This document shows, one piece after another, positions 17,574-26,298 of a DNA stretch of 48,435 bases. The position numbers were made by a program, and so were the translations under genes. The notes beneath the pieces were generated by a model. The model did not search any database. It was not told the origin of the DNA and saw only the letters and a program-made list of their open reading frames with translations. Source of the DNA: JBBPYC01 sp038200275 (GTDB lineage: Bacteria > Pseudomonadota > Gammaproteobacteria > Burkholderiales > Burkholderiaceae_C); the NCBI GenBank assembly GCA_038200275.1, contig JBBPYC010000102.1, positions 1 to 48,435 of the forward strand. The letters run 5' to 3'. The stretch's first letter is position 1. Each line of letters starts with the position of its first letter.

Positions 17574-19181
17574 ATGTCCGAATCCACCCTGCTGCACGAA
17601 CTGATCGACGTTGCGACCGCGCGGGCACCAGCAACTGCTGCGTTGACCCAAGGCGGAACCACGCTTGACTACCGCGGGTTGCACACCGCCGTGCAGGCTT
17701 TTGCCGCAGGCCTGATGCAGCTCAGTCTGGCGCGAGGAGACCGGATCGGCATCTACCTCGAAAAGCGCTTCGAAACCGTCATTGCAAGCTTTGGCGCGCC
17801 GGCCGCCGGCATGGTGTTCGTGCCGCTCAATCCGTTGCTCAAACCCGAGCAGGTCGGCTTCATCCTGCGCGATTGCAATGTACGTGCGCTGGTCACGTCG
17901 GCTGAGCGCCTTGCTACATTGCGACCCACCTTAAGCGAATGCCCTGACCTTCGGCATGTGATCCTGACCGCGGGCGAGAGTGCCGAGTCGTCTACAGCGG
18001 CGCCAAGCCCTGCGGTGCATGACTGGCAGGCGTTGCAGGACACACCAGCCCAGGCCGGCCACCGCGTGATCGACACCGACATGGCATCGATCCTATACAC
18101 CTCAGGCAGCACCGGCAGGCCGAAGGGCGTCGTGCTGTCGCATCGCAACATGGTGGCGGGCGCCAAGAGCGTCGCTGCTTATCTTGAAAACTGCGCTGAG
18201 GACACGCTGCTGGCGGCGTTGCCGTTGTCGTTTGATGCGGGCTTCAGTCAGTTGACCACCGCATTTCACAGTGGCGCTCGCGTGGTATTGCTGAACTACT
18301 TACTGCCGCGCGATGTGCTCAAGTGCGTGCAGCGCGAAAAAGTGACGGGGCTGACTGCGGTGCCGCCGCTGTACATCCAGCTCACGCAACTCGAATGGCC
18401 GTCCGAGATCGATCAGCGCCTGCGCTACTTTGCAAACACCGGTGGCCGCATGCCGCGTGAGACGTTGGACCTGCTTCGCCGGCGGGTGCCGAGCGCGAAG
18501 CCGTTTCTGATGTACGGGTTGACCGAAGCATTCCGCTCGACTTATTTGCCGCCTGAAGAGGTCGACCGCCGGCCCGACTCGATCGGCCGCGCGATCCCAA
18601 ATGCAGAAATCCTGGTGCTGCGCCAAGACGGTACGGCTTGTGATGCCGACGAGCCCGGCGAACTTGTGCATCGCGGCGCGTTGGTTGGTCTAGGCTACTG
18701 GAACGATGCGGAGAAAACTGCCGAACGCTACCGCCTCCTTCCGCTCGGTTCGGGCGGTCGCCAGGCCGGTCTGCAATTGCCGGAATACGCCGTGTACTCT
18801 GGCGACACCGTGCGGCGCGATGCGGAAGGTTTTCTCTACTTCATCGGCCGTCGCGACGAAATGATCAAGACCTCTGGCTACCGTGTGAGCCCAATGGAAG
18901 TGGAAGAAGTCCTGTATGCAACCCGCCAGATTGGGGAGTGCGCGGCGTTTGGTGTCGAGCACGCTGCGCTGGGCCAGGCGATTCAGGTGATTGCAACCGC
19001 ACCGGACGGTAAAGTGGAGGTTGATCTCGACGCTTTGTTGGCCGAATGCCGCGCGCGTATGCCAGCCTACATGGTGCCGGCGGGCATTGACGTCGTGCCC
19101 GGACCGCTGCCGCGCAACCCGAACGGGAAGATCGACCGCAAACTGCTGACGACACAATGGGTACCACCCGGCGATCGGTGA
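17574..19181 (+). CDS. AMP-forming acyl ligase, exosortase A system-associated
   Basis: A 535-residue member of the ANL superfamily, which activates a carboxylic acid as acyl-adenylate and loads it on a thiol. Motifs in order: A3 loop YTSGSTGRPKG near 175, YGLTEAFRSTYL (A5), YSGD (A7), GRRDEMIKTSGYRVSP (A8, hinge) and the catalytic lysine Lys519 in NPNGKIDRK (A10). It matches the family usually found beside exosortase genes, where a dedicated acyl carrier protein normally lies nearby; none is visible here. Earlier in-frame ATGs exist at 17427 and 17532, none with a good binding site; 17574 gives the usual family N-terminus. Confidence 0.88.
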   Translation: MSESTLLHELIDVATARAPATAALTQGGTTLDYRGLHTAVQAFAAGLMQLSLARGDRIGIYLEKRFETVIASFGAPAAGMVFVPLNPLLKPEQVGFILRDCNVRALVTSAERLATLRPTLSECPDLRHVILTAGESAESSTAAPSPAVHDWQALQDTPAQAGHRVIDTDMASILYTSGSTGRPKGVVLSHRNMVAGAKSVAAYLENCAEDTLLAALPLSFDAGFSQLTTAFHSGARVVLLNYLLPRDVLKCVQREKVTGLTAVPPLYIQLTQLEWPSEIDQRLRYFANTGGRMPRETLDLLRRRVPSAKPFLMYGLTEAFRSTYLPPEEVDRRPDSIGRAIPNAEILVLRQDGTACDADEPGELVHRGALVGLGYWNDAEKTAERYRLLPLGSGGRQAGLQLPEYAVYSGDTVRRDAEGFLYFIGRRDEMIKTSGYRVSPMEVEEVLYATRQIGECAAFGVEHAALGQAIQVIATAPDGKVEVDLDALLAECRARMPAYMVPAGIDVVPGPLPRNPNGKIDRKLLTTQWVPPGDR

Positions 19182-19191
19182 ACTGAGCTGC

Positions 19192-19944
19192 GTGCCAGTG
19201 ATTGATCGGATTCAGCGAGGTTGGCGCAAAGCAGCCGGCCCGTTCCACGAGTTCGGATTGGTTGATGGGGCGCTTTACGCAGTGGACCGCGTGTTGCGCA
19301 GCCCATCGACTGGCCTGTATGTATACGACCTGATGGCACAGCCGATCGGTGACCAACCGTTGTTGATGCCGAACCGTCTGAAGAACCTGCGTTTTGCGTC
19401 CATTGGCCGCGGCCATCCCGACATCGACCGCATGCCTGCGCGCACCGACATCAAGGCGCAGCGCTTCGAGCAGGGCGCCGAGTGCCTGGGTGCCTATCGC
19501 AATGATGTGCTGATCGGCTTTGTCTGGTTTTGCACGCCGGTTTATGAAGAAGACGAAGTCCGCTGCACCTATCGGCTGATGCGACCCGAGCGCGCTGTAT
19601 TCGACTTCGATATGTACGTCTTTCCTGAGTACCGCATGGGTACGGCGTTCATGGCGGTCTGGCATGGCGCGAATGTCCTACTGCACAAACGTGGCATTGC
19701 TCATACATTCAGCCGAGTGACCCGGTTCAACCTGGGCTCGCGCCGCGCACATGCGCAACTCGGCGCAGTCCGCATCGGTGTGGCGACTTTTCTCAAGCTC
19801 TGGCAACTTGAGATCATGGTTGCTTCCGTGTCGCCATGGGTCGCGGTGAACTGGCGGAAGGCCCGACGTATCGAACTGCAAATCTCATCACGTTCAGCGC
19901 CGCAGCACACCACTGTGCTGAATGGAGGGCCGACTGTCGAATGA
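19192..19944 (+). CDS. GNAT-like protein in the exosortase-associated cluster
   Basis: The product has 250 residues. The fold looks like an N-acyltransferase: a central strand block (GAYRNDVLIGFVWFCTPVY, FDFDMYVFPEYRMG), then a helix resembling the acyl-CoA site (TAFMAVWHGANVLLHKRGI) and FSRVTRFNLGSRRAHAQLGA. The assignment to the GNAT group is by pattern only. It starts with GTG ten bases after the ligase stop, implying one operon with it. A role in transferring an activated acyl group made by the ligase is an inference from position. Confidence 0.7.
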   Translation: MPVIDRIQRGWRKAAGPFHEFGLVDGALYAVDRVLRSPSTGLYVYDLMAQPIGDQPLLMPNRLKNLRFASIGRGHPDIDRMPARTDIKAQRFEQGAECLGAYRNDVLIGFVWFCTPVYEEDEVRCTYRLMRPERAVFDFDMYVFPEYRMGTAFMAVWHGANVLLHKRGIAHTFSRVTRFNLGSRRAHAQLGAVRIGVATFLKLWQLEIMVASVSPWVAVNWRKARRIELQISSRSAPQHTTVLNGGPTVE

Positions 19945-20029
19945 CAGCCCGTCGCAGGCCACCCACCACCGCATCGCAGGCCGGCTGCACGGCCCTCATT
20001 TCCCCTACTTTTCTGAAGTTTCCGCATCC

Positions 20030-21280
20030 ATGTCATCACCCGCTCGTATTGCTCCCGTTCACGCGCAGCGCGAACATTTCCAAAATACCGACGACGGCGA
20101 ACTGTTGGTTGGTGGCGAGCGGCTGAGCCTGCTCGCCATGAGAGTCGGGAGCACACCTTTTTACGCCTACGACCGATCATTGCTGACTCAGCGCGTGGCT
20201 GAGTTGCGCGCTGCGCTGCCCGCGTCGATCAAGCTGCATTACGCGATGAAGGCCAATCCAATGCCGGCGGCCGTCCAGTTCATGGCGGGCTTGGTAGACG
20301 GTATCGACGTTGCATCTGCGGGGGAACTCAAAGTGGCGCTCGATGCCGGCGCCGATCCGGCTGAGGTCAGCTTCGCGGGACCGGGCAAGCGCGAGTCGGA
20401 ATTGCGTCAGGCGGTGGCTGCGCGCGTGTTGATCAACGTCGAGTCGATGCGTGAAGTCACGCTGCTTGAGATCATCGCAGCCCAACTGGGGATGTCCGCA
20501 CGGATCGCGGTGCGCGTCAATCCCGACTTCGAGTTGAAGGGCTCGGGCATGCGCATGGGCGGCGGGCCAAAGCAGTTCGGCATCGATGTCGAACAGATGC
20601 CCGAGTTACTAGAAGCGGTCGGTCGCAACGAACACGTTGCGTTCGAAGGATTTCACCTGTTCGCAGGCTCGCAAAACCTAAAAGCCGAATCGATCTGCGA
20701 GGCACAGCAGAAGTCGTTTGAACTTGCCGTGCGGCTGGCCGCACTGGCGCCGGGTCCGGTGCGGTTTTTGAATCTGGGCGGCGGCTTTGGCATCCCATAC
20801 TTTCCGGGTGAGCAGCGGCTCGATCTCGGCCCCATCGGCGCCAATCTGGCCGAGCTTGCGCGGCGCGCAGAGACAGAGCTGCCCCAGGCGTCGATCGTGA
20901 TCGAGCTGGGCCGCTATTTGGTCGGCGAAGCCGGCATCTACGTGACCCGCGTAGTGGACCGCAAGGTGTCGCGTGGCCAAGTGTTTCTCGTCACCGACGG
21001 GGGGCTAAACCATCATTTGTCGGCGTCGGGCAACTTCGGCCAGGTCATCCGCAAAAACTACCCGGTTGCTATTGGCAGCAAGCCGATGTCCGATGCGCGC
21101 GAACTCGCCTCAGTGGTCGGACCACTGTGCACGCCGCTTGACCTGCTCGCTGACCGGATGGAGCTCCCCGTCGCGCAGGAAGGCGACCTGGTCGTGATTT
21201 TTCAGTCGGGTGCCTACGGGCGCAGTGCCAGCCCAGCCGAGTTTCTGGGACATCCGGCCTGCGTGGAAGTGCTGGTCTGA
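20030..21280 (+). CDS. PLP-dependent decarboxylase, exosortase A system-associated
   Basis: A 416-residue fold-type III decarboxylase related to diaminopimelate/ornithine decarboxylase (LysA-like). The PLP lysine is Lys74 in HYAMKANP. Further signatures are ASAGEL, FAGPGK, RVNPDFELKGSGMRMGGG, LFAGSQ (PLP phosphate region), NLGGGFGIPY, ELGRYLVGEAG and a C-terminal SGAYG that completes the active site across the dimer. The family is the one normally found with exosortase A genes; its amino-acid substrate is unknown. The ATG at 20030 lies 85 bases after the GNAT gene; in-frame upstream codons overlap that gene and look non-native. Confidence 0.9.
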   Translation: MSSPARIAPVHAQREHFQNTDDGELLVGGERLSLLAMRVGSTPFYAYDRSLLTQRVAELRAALPASIKLHYAMKANPMPAAVQFMAGLVDGIDVASAGELKVALDAGADPAEVSFAGPGKRESELRQAVAARVLINVESMREVTLLEIIAAQLGMSARIAVRVNPDFELKGSGMRMGGGPKQFGIDVEQMPELLEAVGRNEHVAFEGFHLFAGSQNLKAESICEAQQKSFELAVRLAALAPGPVRFLNLGGGFGIPYFPGEQRLDLGPIGANLAELARRAETELPQASIVIELGRYLVGEAGIYVTRVVDRKVSRGQVFLVTDGGLNHHLSASGNFGQVIRKNYPVAIGSKPMSDARELASVVGPLCTPLDLLADRMELPVAQEGDLVVIFQSGAYGRSASPAEFLGHPACVEVLV

Positions 21281-21345
21281 TTCCTTGGGAATGGCCATCG
21301 GAAACCGATAATACGAATCGTCGAACGTCGAAATAAGAGGACACC

Positions 21346-22155
21346 ATGGCCACGTTGTCGAGCACGGAAGTCGACGCTTACGAGCAGCAGGGATGGGTCG
21401 TTCCGCAGTACCGATTGCCGCCTAAGCGCGTGGCGGCCATGCACGACGCTCTTGACGAACTCATCCGCAACAATCCTGGCGTGCGGCCAGAAAAGCTGGT
21501 GTCGGCGCACGTTGCAGGCGACAACGGCGAGGGTGTGCGTGGCAGCATTGCATTTCTTGAATTGGCGCGCGATCCTGAGATCGTCGAGCTGGTTTCCGGC
21601 GTGATCGGCGAAGACGTGGTCCTGTGGGGTTGCCACGTGTTTTGCAAACCGGCGGAACAGGGCTTCGAGACGCCTTGGCATCAGGACGGTCACTATTGGC
21701 CAATCCGGCCGCTGGCCAACTGCACGGTCTGGGTGGCGCTGGAAGAATCGAAGATTGAAAACGGTTGTCTGCGCGTGATCCCGAAGTCGCACATCGGCCA
21801 GGTGCTGCACCCGCACCTGCATGAAGATCGCGACGACCTGACGCTGAACCAGCGCATGGATGGTGGCAGCTTTGATGAAAGCCAGGCAGTCGACATCGAA
21901 CTCGAGGCGGGCCAGATGTCGCTGCACGACGTCTACATGATTCACGGTGCGAAGGCGAACATATCGACCAAACGGCGCACTGGCGTTGCGTTGCGCTACA
22001 TGCCGGCTACGTCGGTGTTTGACCGTACGTTGCGACCGGTCGATGGTCAGACGGGCGTTGCCGTGGATTTTGCTAACCGGCCGCTGTGGCTGCTCAAAGG
22101 CGTGGACCGCAGCGGCAAGAACGACTTCAAGGTGGGCCACCGCCTCGCTGTCTGA
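21346..22155 (+). CDS. Phytanoyl-CoA dioxygenase-family (PhyH) oxygenase
   Basis: A 269-residue Fe(II)/2-oxoglutarate-dependent dioxygenase homologue. The iron ligands are visible: His112 and Asp114 in TPWHQDGHYWP and a distal His200 in VYMIHGAKAN, with Arg211 suited to bind 2-oxoglutarate. GCLRVIPKSHI is also typical of the family, which hydroxylates acyl-CoA thioesters, amino acids or natural-product intermediates; the substrate cannot be read from the sequence. AAGAGGA precedes the ATG. It follows the decarboxylase by 65 bases on the same strand, so it may be the last gene of the ligase-GNAT-decarboxylase operon. Confidence 0.9.
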   Translation: MATLSSTEVDAYEQQGWVVPQYRLPPKRVAAMHDALDELIRNNPGVRPEKLVSAHVAGDNGEGVRGSIAFLELARDPEIVELVSGVIGEDVVLWGCHVFCKPAEQGFETPWHQDGHYWPIRPLANCTVWVALEESKIENGCLRVIPKSHIGQVLHPHLHEDRDDLTLNQRMDGGSFDESQAVDIELEAGQMSLHDVYMIHGAKANISTKRRTGVALRYMPATSVFDRTLRPVDGQTGVAVDFANRPLWLLKGVDRSGKNDFKVGHRLAV

Positions 22156-22187
22156 GGCAACACACCACACGGAGCGATGGGGGGCCG

Positions 22188-23213
22188 CTAAAACAACGCC
22201 AGTGCCTCCAGGCAGCGCTGTTGGTGCATCGGACCGCAGGCCGGCGCGATGCGTTGACCAGGTAGCCGCAGGCCGTAGTCAAACCCCTGTGTTTGCGCTC
22301 GCAGCACCCAGGCGCACAGGCGGGCGAGTCGTTCTTCCGTGCCGATCAAGCCGGTTGCATGGAAGTCGAGCCACAATTCCTCACGCTGCAACGGCGTGGC
22401 GTCGCGACTTACCAGTTCCCCTGTCTTGGCGGCTTTCTTCCAGACCACGCGCTTGAAAGGATCCCCGCGCTGATAGGCGCGCACGCCGTCGAACTCATCG
22501 TTCGACTGCCGGGTCGACGCCGCAGCGCCAGCGCGGTGCGATCCGCCGAATGGCAGCGGCGGCGGACTCGACTCGATCTCTGGATAAATCAACATCTGCG
22601 CGGCCGGCCGCCAGACACTCCACACGCGGAAGGTGCCAAGTGGATAGCGTGTCTCTGCGTTCAATGCGGGCAACCGGTGACGACCACGCCGGCGCGGCTG
22701 AAACGCAATGCGCACACTGCACATGCCCTGCGCCGGCACATCGGTCCAGGCCCAGTGGCCCAGCATCGCCTGATTCAACACCGCAAGGCCGATGCCGTAA
22801 CGGGTCGAATGGCGCCGGTTGGTCAACACCACATCAAACGATGCGCCGGTGCCCATATGCTGCGGGGGCGGCGCCGATACGCTCAATTGCAGCGCGCGCA
22901 ACGTGTTGTGCGACACGTGCATGCCGATCACCGCGCTGCCGGCCAGCAGGAACGTCAGCAGATAGCCAAGGTTGAGCTGATAGTTGATGGAAGCGACCAG
23001 CAGCACCAGCAGCGTCACGCCCAGCATTAACCCAGCACGTGACGGCAGGATGTAGATGTTGTTCTGCGCAAGTGTCAGTGTGTCCGTGATGGGCAGCCGG
23101 GCCATCGCCCAGCCGTGGAACCGTCGGCGCGCCTCTTTGATCGGGTTGTACCAGCGGCGTGCACCAGCCAGCGGAGGGTCGAACTCGCCCAGCAGCGTTG
23201 AAGGAACGCTCAT
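22188..23213 (-). CDS. DUF58-family membrane protein
   Basis: The product (341 residues from the ATG at 23213) has two adjacent transmembrane segments (LMLGVTLLVLLVASINYQ and LGYLLTFLLAGSAVIGMHVS), a beta-sandwich region (ALQLSVSAPP, RRRGRHRLPA, YPLGTFRVWS) and the DUF58 core DEFDGVRAYQRGDPFKRVVW followed by LVSRDATP. DUF58 proteins pair with MoxR ATPases, as here, in poorly understood envelope-stress or protein-assembly roles. Starts further upstream (GTG 23246, TTG 23291) are possible. It is convergent with the dioxygenase gene. No transglutaminase-like third gene follows it. Confidence 0.88.
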   Translation of the reverse strand: MSVPSTLLGEFDPPLAGARRWYNPIKEARRRFHGWAMARLPITDTLTLAQNNIYILPSRAGLMLGVTLLVLLVASINYQLNLGYLLTFLLAGSAVIGMHVSHNTLRALQLSVSAPPPQHMGTGASFDVVLTNRRHSTRYGIGLAVLNQAMLGHWAWTDVPAQGMCSVRIAFQPRRRGRHRLPALNAETRYPLGTFRVWSVWRPAAQMLIYPEIESSPPPLPFGGSHRAGAAASTRQSNDEFDGVRAYQRGDPFKRVVWKKAAKTGELVSRDATPLQREELWLDFHATGLIGTEERLARLCAWVLRAQTQGFDYGLRLPGQRIAPACGPMHQQRCLEALALF

Positions 23214-23343
23214 GCTGGTGGAAGCAGGCGGCTGCGCAACAGACACTCGGCCCCCGCGATCTCTGGGCTCAGCCGGACCGGTTGCCCCCAACTAAAAGAA
23301 GAAAAAAGCCGCCCGAAACGAACGGATGTGGGGGGCGAGTTCA

Positions 23344-24261
23344 TTACAAGGCGACGGAATCGATCATGGCGCTGACCTGCTCACGCGCACCGCGTCCTGC
23401 ACTCCCGACCGGCACCAGTCGATGCGCGACCGTCTGCGGCAGGATGTCGCGCACGTCGTCCGGTGCCACGTAGTCGCGTCCGGCTAGCAATGCCTGGGCT
23501 TTCGCTGCGCGCAGCAATGCGATGCCGGCACGTGGGCTCAAGCCCTGCGCAAACCAGCGACCAGAGCGCGTAGCGGAAAGCAACTCCTGCACATAGTCGA
23601 GCAGCGGCTCGGCGGTGTGGATGCGCTGCACCAACCCCTGCAATTCGACCAATTCGGCGGGCGTCAACACGGCAGACATCGCATGCGCGAGTTCCCGACG
23701 GTCGTTACCGGCCAGCAGCAGGCGCTCCGCTGCACGGTCCGGGTAGCCAAGCGAGATGCGCATCAAAAAACGGTCGAGCTGCGACTCGGGCAGCGCAAAA
23801 GTGCCGATCTGGTCGTGCGGGTTTTGCGTCGCGATCACGAAGAACGGTGTGGGCAACGGCCGCGTCTGGCCTTCCACCGTCACCTGCTTTTCTTCCATCG
23901 CTTCGAGCAATGCGCTCTGCGTTTTCGGACTCGCGCGGTTGATTTCGTCGGCAAGCAGCACCTGCGCGAATATCGGGCCCGGATGAAACACGAACGTCTC
24001 TTTAGCGCGCTCGTAGACCGATACGCCCGACAGGTCGCTTGGCATCAGATCGGCAGTGAACTGCACACGTGAGAACTGCAAGCCAAGCGCGCCGGCCAGC
24101 GCGTGCGCAAGCGTTGTTTTGCCAACGCCCGGCACGTCCTCGATCAACAGATGCCCACCGGCCAGCAGACAGGCCACACAATCGCGCACCTGCACCGGTT
24201 TGCCGACAATCACCATGTTAAGCTGATTCAGCAGGCGTTTCAATTTCGGCGGGGCGTTCAT
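23344..24261 (-). CDS. MoxR-family AAA+ ATPase
   Basis: A 305-residue MoxR ATPase. The Walker A motif is GVGKTT in LLIEDVPGVGKTTLAHALA, the Walker B is LLADEINRASPKTQSALLEAM, and sensor 1 is VIATQNPHDQIGTFALPESQLDRF. The C-terminal lid carries LSPRAGIALLRAAKAQAL and VAPDDVRD. MoxR ATPases are chaperone-like and act with DUF58 or von Willebrand domain partners; the DUF58 gene follows 130 bases downstream. The ATG at 24261 begins the usual N-terminus; upstream in-frame codons overlap the divergent HDAC-like gene and look spurious. Confidence 0.94.
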   Translation of the reverse strand: MNAPPKLKRLLNQLNMVIVGKPVQVRDCVACLLAGGHLLIEDVPGVGKTTLAHALAGALGLQFSRVQFTADLMPSDLSGVSVYERAKETFVFHPGPIFAQVLLADEINRASPKTQSALLEAMEEKQVTVEGQTRPLPTPFFVIATQNPHDQIGTFALPESQLDRFLMRISLGYPDRAAERLLLAGNDRRELAHAMSAVLTPAELVELQGLVQRIHTAEPLLDYVQELLSATRSGRWFAQGLSPRAGIALLRAAKAQALLAGRDYVAPDDVRDILPQTVAHRLVPVGSAGRGAREQVSAMIDSVAL

Positions 24262-24392
24262 CAAAGCTTGCGTTGAATGGAGAACGAGGGCCTTGCAGCC
24301 AAGCGCTGGACAGGCATCCCAGGCTCGCGCGAACCGCAGAGCGAGGGTCGTAATTGACCATACCCGAAAACCACCAACGGGACTGTGCAGCA

Positions 24393-25346
24393 GTGAGCAA
24401 AACCGCATATTTCAACCCCGCCGCGTGCCTACTCCACGAGATGGGCGCAGGACATCCGGAGCGGCCGGAACGCCTGACTGCCATTGAAGACCGGCTGCTC
24501 AGCAGCGGCCTGGACATCGCGCTCGATCGGCGTGAAGCAAAACCGGCAACGTCGGAGGACCTCTGCTTGGCGCACGACCCGGCCTATGTGTCCCGCCTCC
24601 AGGGATTGCACAAGCGGCTGCTGGATCAAGCGCCAGGGCGCGGCACGGCGTACGAATACCTGGACCCGGACACGGCGATCAACGCCTATAGCCTGGACGC
24701 CGCGCTGGCTGCGGTGGGTGCGGCGATAGGTGCAACCGATGCGGTAATTGCCGGCCAAGCAGCGAACGCGTTTTGCGCCGTGCGGCCACCAGGTCACCAC
24801 GCCTGCCACGACCGCGCGATGGGGTTTTGCATTTTCAACACCGTGGCGATTGCAGCGCGCCATGCGCTCGAGCGGCATGGCTTGCAACGCGTGGCGATCG
24901 TCGACTTCGATGTGCACCACGGCAATGGCACCGAAGACATCTGCGCAGGCGATGACCGCATCTTGATGGTGAGCTTTTTTCAGCATCCGTTTTATCCGCA
25001 CTCGGGCACCCGACAGCCGGCCGACAACATGGTCAACGTGCCGTTGGCGGCTTACAGCAAAGGCGATGCGGTACGCGATCTGGTAAGGCAGCAGTGGCTG
25101 CCGCGGCTGGAAGCGTTTGCGCCGCAGCTGATCTTCGTCAGCGCCGGCTTTGATGCGCATCGCGAAGATCAGCTTGCGCAGTTGGGCCTGGTCGAGCAGG
25201 ACTACGCATGGATTACCCAGCAGTTGAAAGACGTCGCGGAGCGGCGCAGTGATGGGCGCATCGTGTCCTGCCTTGAGGGCGGTTACTCGCTGAGCGCGCT
25301 CGGCCGCAGCGTCGAAGCGCACCTGCGCGTGCTGGCTGGCGTTTGA
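24393..25346 (+). CDS. Histone deacetylase-like amidohydrolase
   Basis: A 317-residue class II-type histone deacetylase homologue. In bacteria such zinc enzymes hydrolyse N-acetyl groups of polyamines, acetoin-related compounds or lysine side chains; which is not known here. Active-site elements are all visible: RPPGHHA (His-His dyad), GFCIFN, VDFDVHHGNGTEDIC (zinc Asp/His), the second zinc Asp in SAGFDAHREDQL, and LEGGYSL (catalytic Tyr). The start is probably the GTG at 24393 (MSKTAYFNP); a TTG at 24354 is an alternative. Stop to the next ATG is 22 bases, so it heads a likely operon with the enoyl-CoA hydratase gene. Confidence 0.92.
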   Translation: MSKTAYFNPAACLLHEMGAGHPERPERLTAIEDRLLSSGLDIALDRREAKPATSEDLCLAHDPAYVSRLQGLHKRLLDQAPGRGTAYEYLDPDTAINAYSLDAALAAVGAAIGATDAVIAGQAANAFCAVRPPGHHACHDRAMGFCIFNTVAIAARHALERHGLQRVAIVDFDVHHGNGTEDICAGDDRILMVSFFQHPFYPHSGTRQPADNMVNVPLAAYSKGDAVRDLVRQQWLPRLEAFAPQLIFVSAGFDAHREDQLAQLGLVEQDYAWITQQLKDVAERRSDGRIVSCLEGGYSLSALGRSVEAHLRVLAGV

Positions 25347-25368
25347 CGCCACATGAAGGGGAGATGGA

Positions 25369-26184
25369 ATGAGTTCATCAGACGAGTTGCTGCGGAAGAC
25401 GCGTGATGCGCGTGGGGTCATCACGCTGACATTGAATCGCCCGGCCGAGTTCAACGCCTTGAGCGAAGCGATGCTGGGCGCGTTGCAGACAGCGCTCGAT
25501 GAGGTGGCTGTGGATGACGAGGCACGCGTGGTCGTGATTGCGGCAGCCGGTGCTGCGTTTTGCGCCGGACACGATCTCAAGCAGATGATGGCTGAGCCGT
25601 CGCTTGGCTACTACCAGCAACTGTTCGCGCAGTGCAGCCGCGTGATGAGCACGATCCAACGACTGCCAGTGCCGGTGATCGCCAAAGTGCAAGGCATGGC
25701 GACGGCAGCGGGCTGTCAATTGGTCGCCCAATGCGACCTCGCTGTTGCTTCAACCGAGGCCCGCTTCGGCGTTAGCGGGGTAAAACTTGGGTTGTTCTGT
25801 TCGACGCCGAGCGTGCCGCTGGTGCGCAACATGGCCGCCAAGCATGCGATGGAAATGCTGCTGACCGGGGACTTCATCTCGGCGCCGCAGGCACTCGAAC
25901 GCGCACTGGTTAACCGGGTTGCTGCACCGGAAGCAGTGGACGATGAAGTCGAATCGTTCATTGCGTCCATTCTTGCGAAGCCGCGCGTGGCCATCGCGCT
26001 TGGCAAGGGGCTTTTCTATCGGCAGCGTGAGCTGGGTACCGATGCGGCTTATCAGCTGGCGGGCCAGACCATGGCAGTCAACATGATCGATCCGGCAGCG
26101 CAGGAAGGTGTGCGGGCGTTCATTGAGAAACGCAAGCCGATCTGGGCTGCTGCGCGGGGTGCACTGGCTGGCAAGTCCCTATGA
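25369..26184 (+). CDS. Enoyl-CoA hydratase/isomerase family protein
   Basis: A 271-residue crotonase-fold protein. Signatures are TLNRPAEFNALSEAM, the oxyanion loop AFCAGHDLKQMM, the second oxyanion region VQGMATAAGCQLVAQCDLAVAS, and GVKLGLFCSTPSVPL. It resembles the mitochondrial ECHDC3 subgroup. The usual catalytic glutamate pair of true hydratases is not obvious, so the precise reaction (hydration, isomerisation or thioester hydrolysis) is unclear. A GGGGAGA Shine-Dalgarno precedes the ATG. It sits between the HDAC-like gene and the electron transfer flavoprotein genes in a block for acyl-CoA oxidation. Confidence 0.9.
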   Translation: MSSSDELLRKTRDARGVITLTLNRPAEFNALSEAMLGALQTALDEVAVDDEARVVVIAAAGAAFCAGHDLKQMMAEPSLGYYQQLFAQCSRVMSTIQRLPVPVIAKVQGMATAAGCQLVAQCDLAVASTEARFGVSGVKLGLFCSTPSVPLVRNMAAKHAMEMLLTGDFISAPQALERALVNRVAAPEAVDDEVESFIASILAKPRVAIALGKGLFYRQRELGTDAAYQLAGQTMAVNMIDPAAQEGVRAFIEKRKPIWAAARGALAGKSL

Positions 26185-26189
26185 AGACA

Positions 26190-26216
26190 TTGGATTGATG
26201 CCCGTCTGCCTACAAT
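26190..26216 (+). promoter_or_regulatory. Candidate sigma-70 promoter for etfBA
   Basis: A TACAAT (26211-26216, five of six matches to the -10 consensus) lies 15 bases after TTGGAT (26190-26195, a weak -35 match). It is placed just after the enoyl-CoA hydratase stop and about 80 bases before etfB. The spacing is short for a strong promoter, so this is tentative. Confidence 0.3.
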
Positions 26217-26239
26217 GAATTTTTGGTTTGCCACTGCAG

Positions 26240-26257
26240 CGTCGAAATGATTCGACG
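26240..26257 (+). promoter_or_regulatory. Short perfect hairpin/palindrome in the etfB leader
   Basis: CGTCGAA (26240-26246) and TTCGACG (26251-26257) form a perfect 7-bp inverted repeat around ATGA. It lies between the candidate promoter and the etfB start. It could be a regulator operator or an RNA hairpin; nothing in the sequence decides between them. Confidence 0.4.
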
Positions 26258-26298
26258 TGATGTGGTGAGCCTGTTGACACGCAATAGGAGACCCCAAC

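Noticed and set aside
26274..26279. TTGACA resembling a -35 box just upstream of etfB
   Set aside because: A properly spaced -10 box would fall on the start codon, leaving no room for the ribosome binding site that is clearly present.
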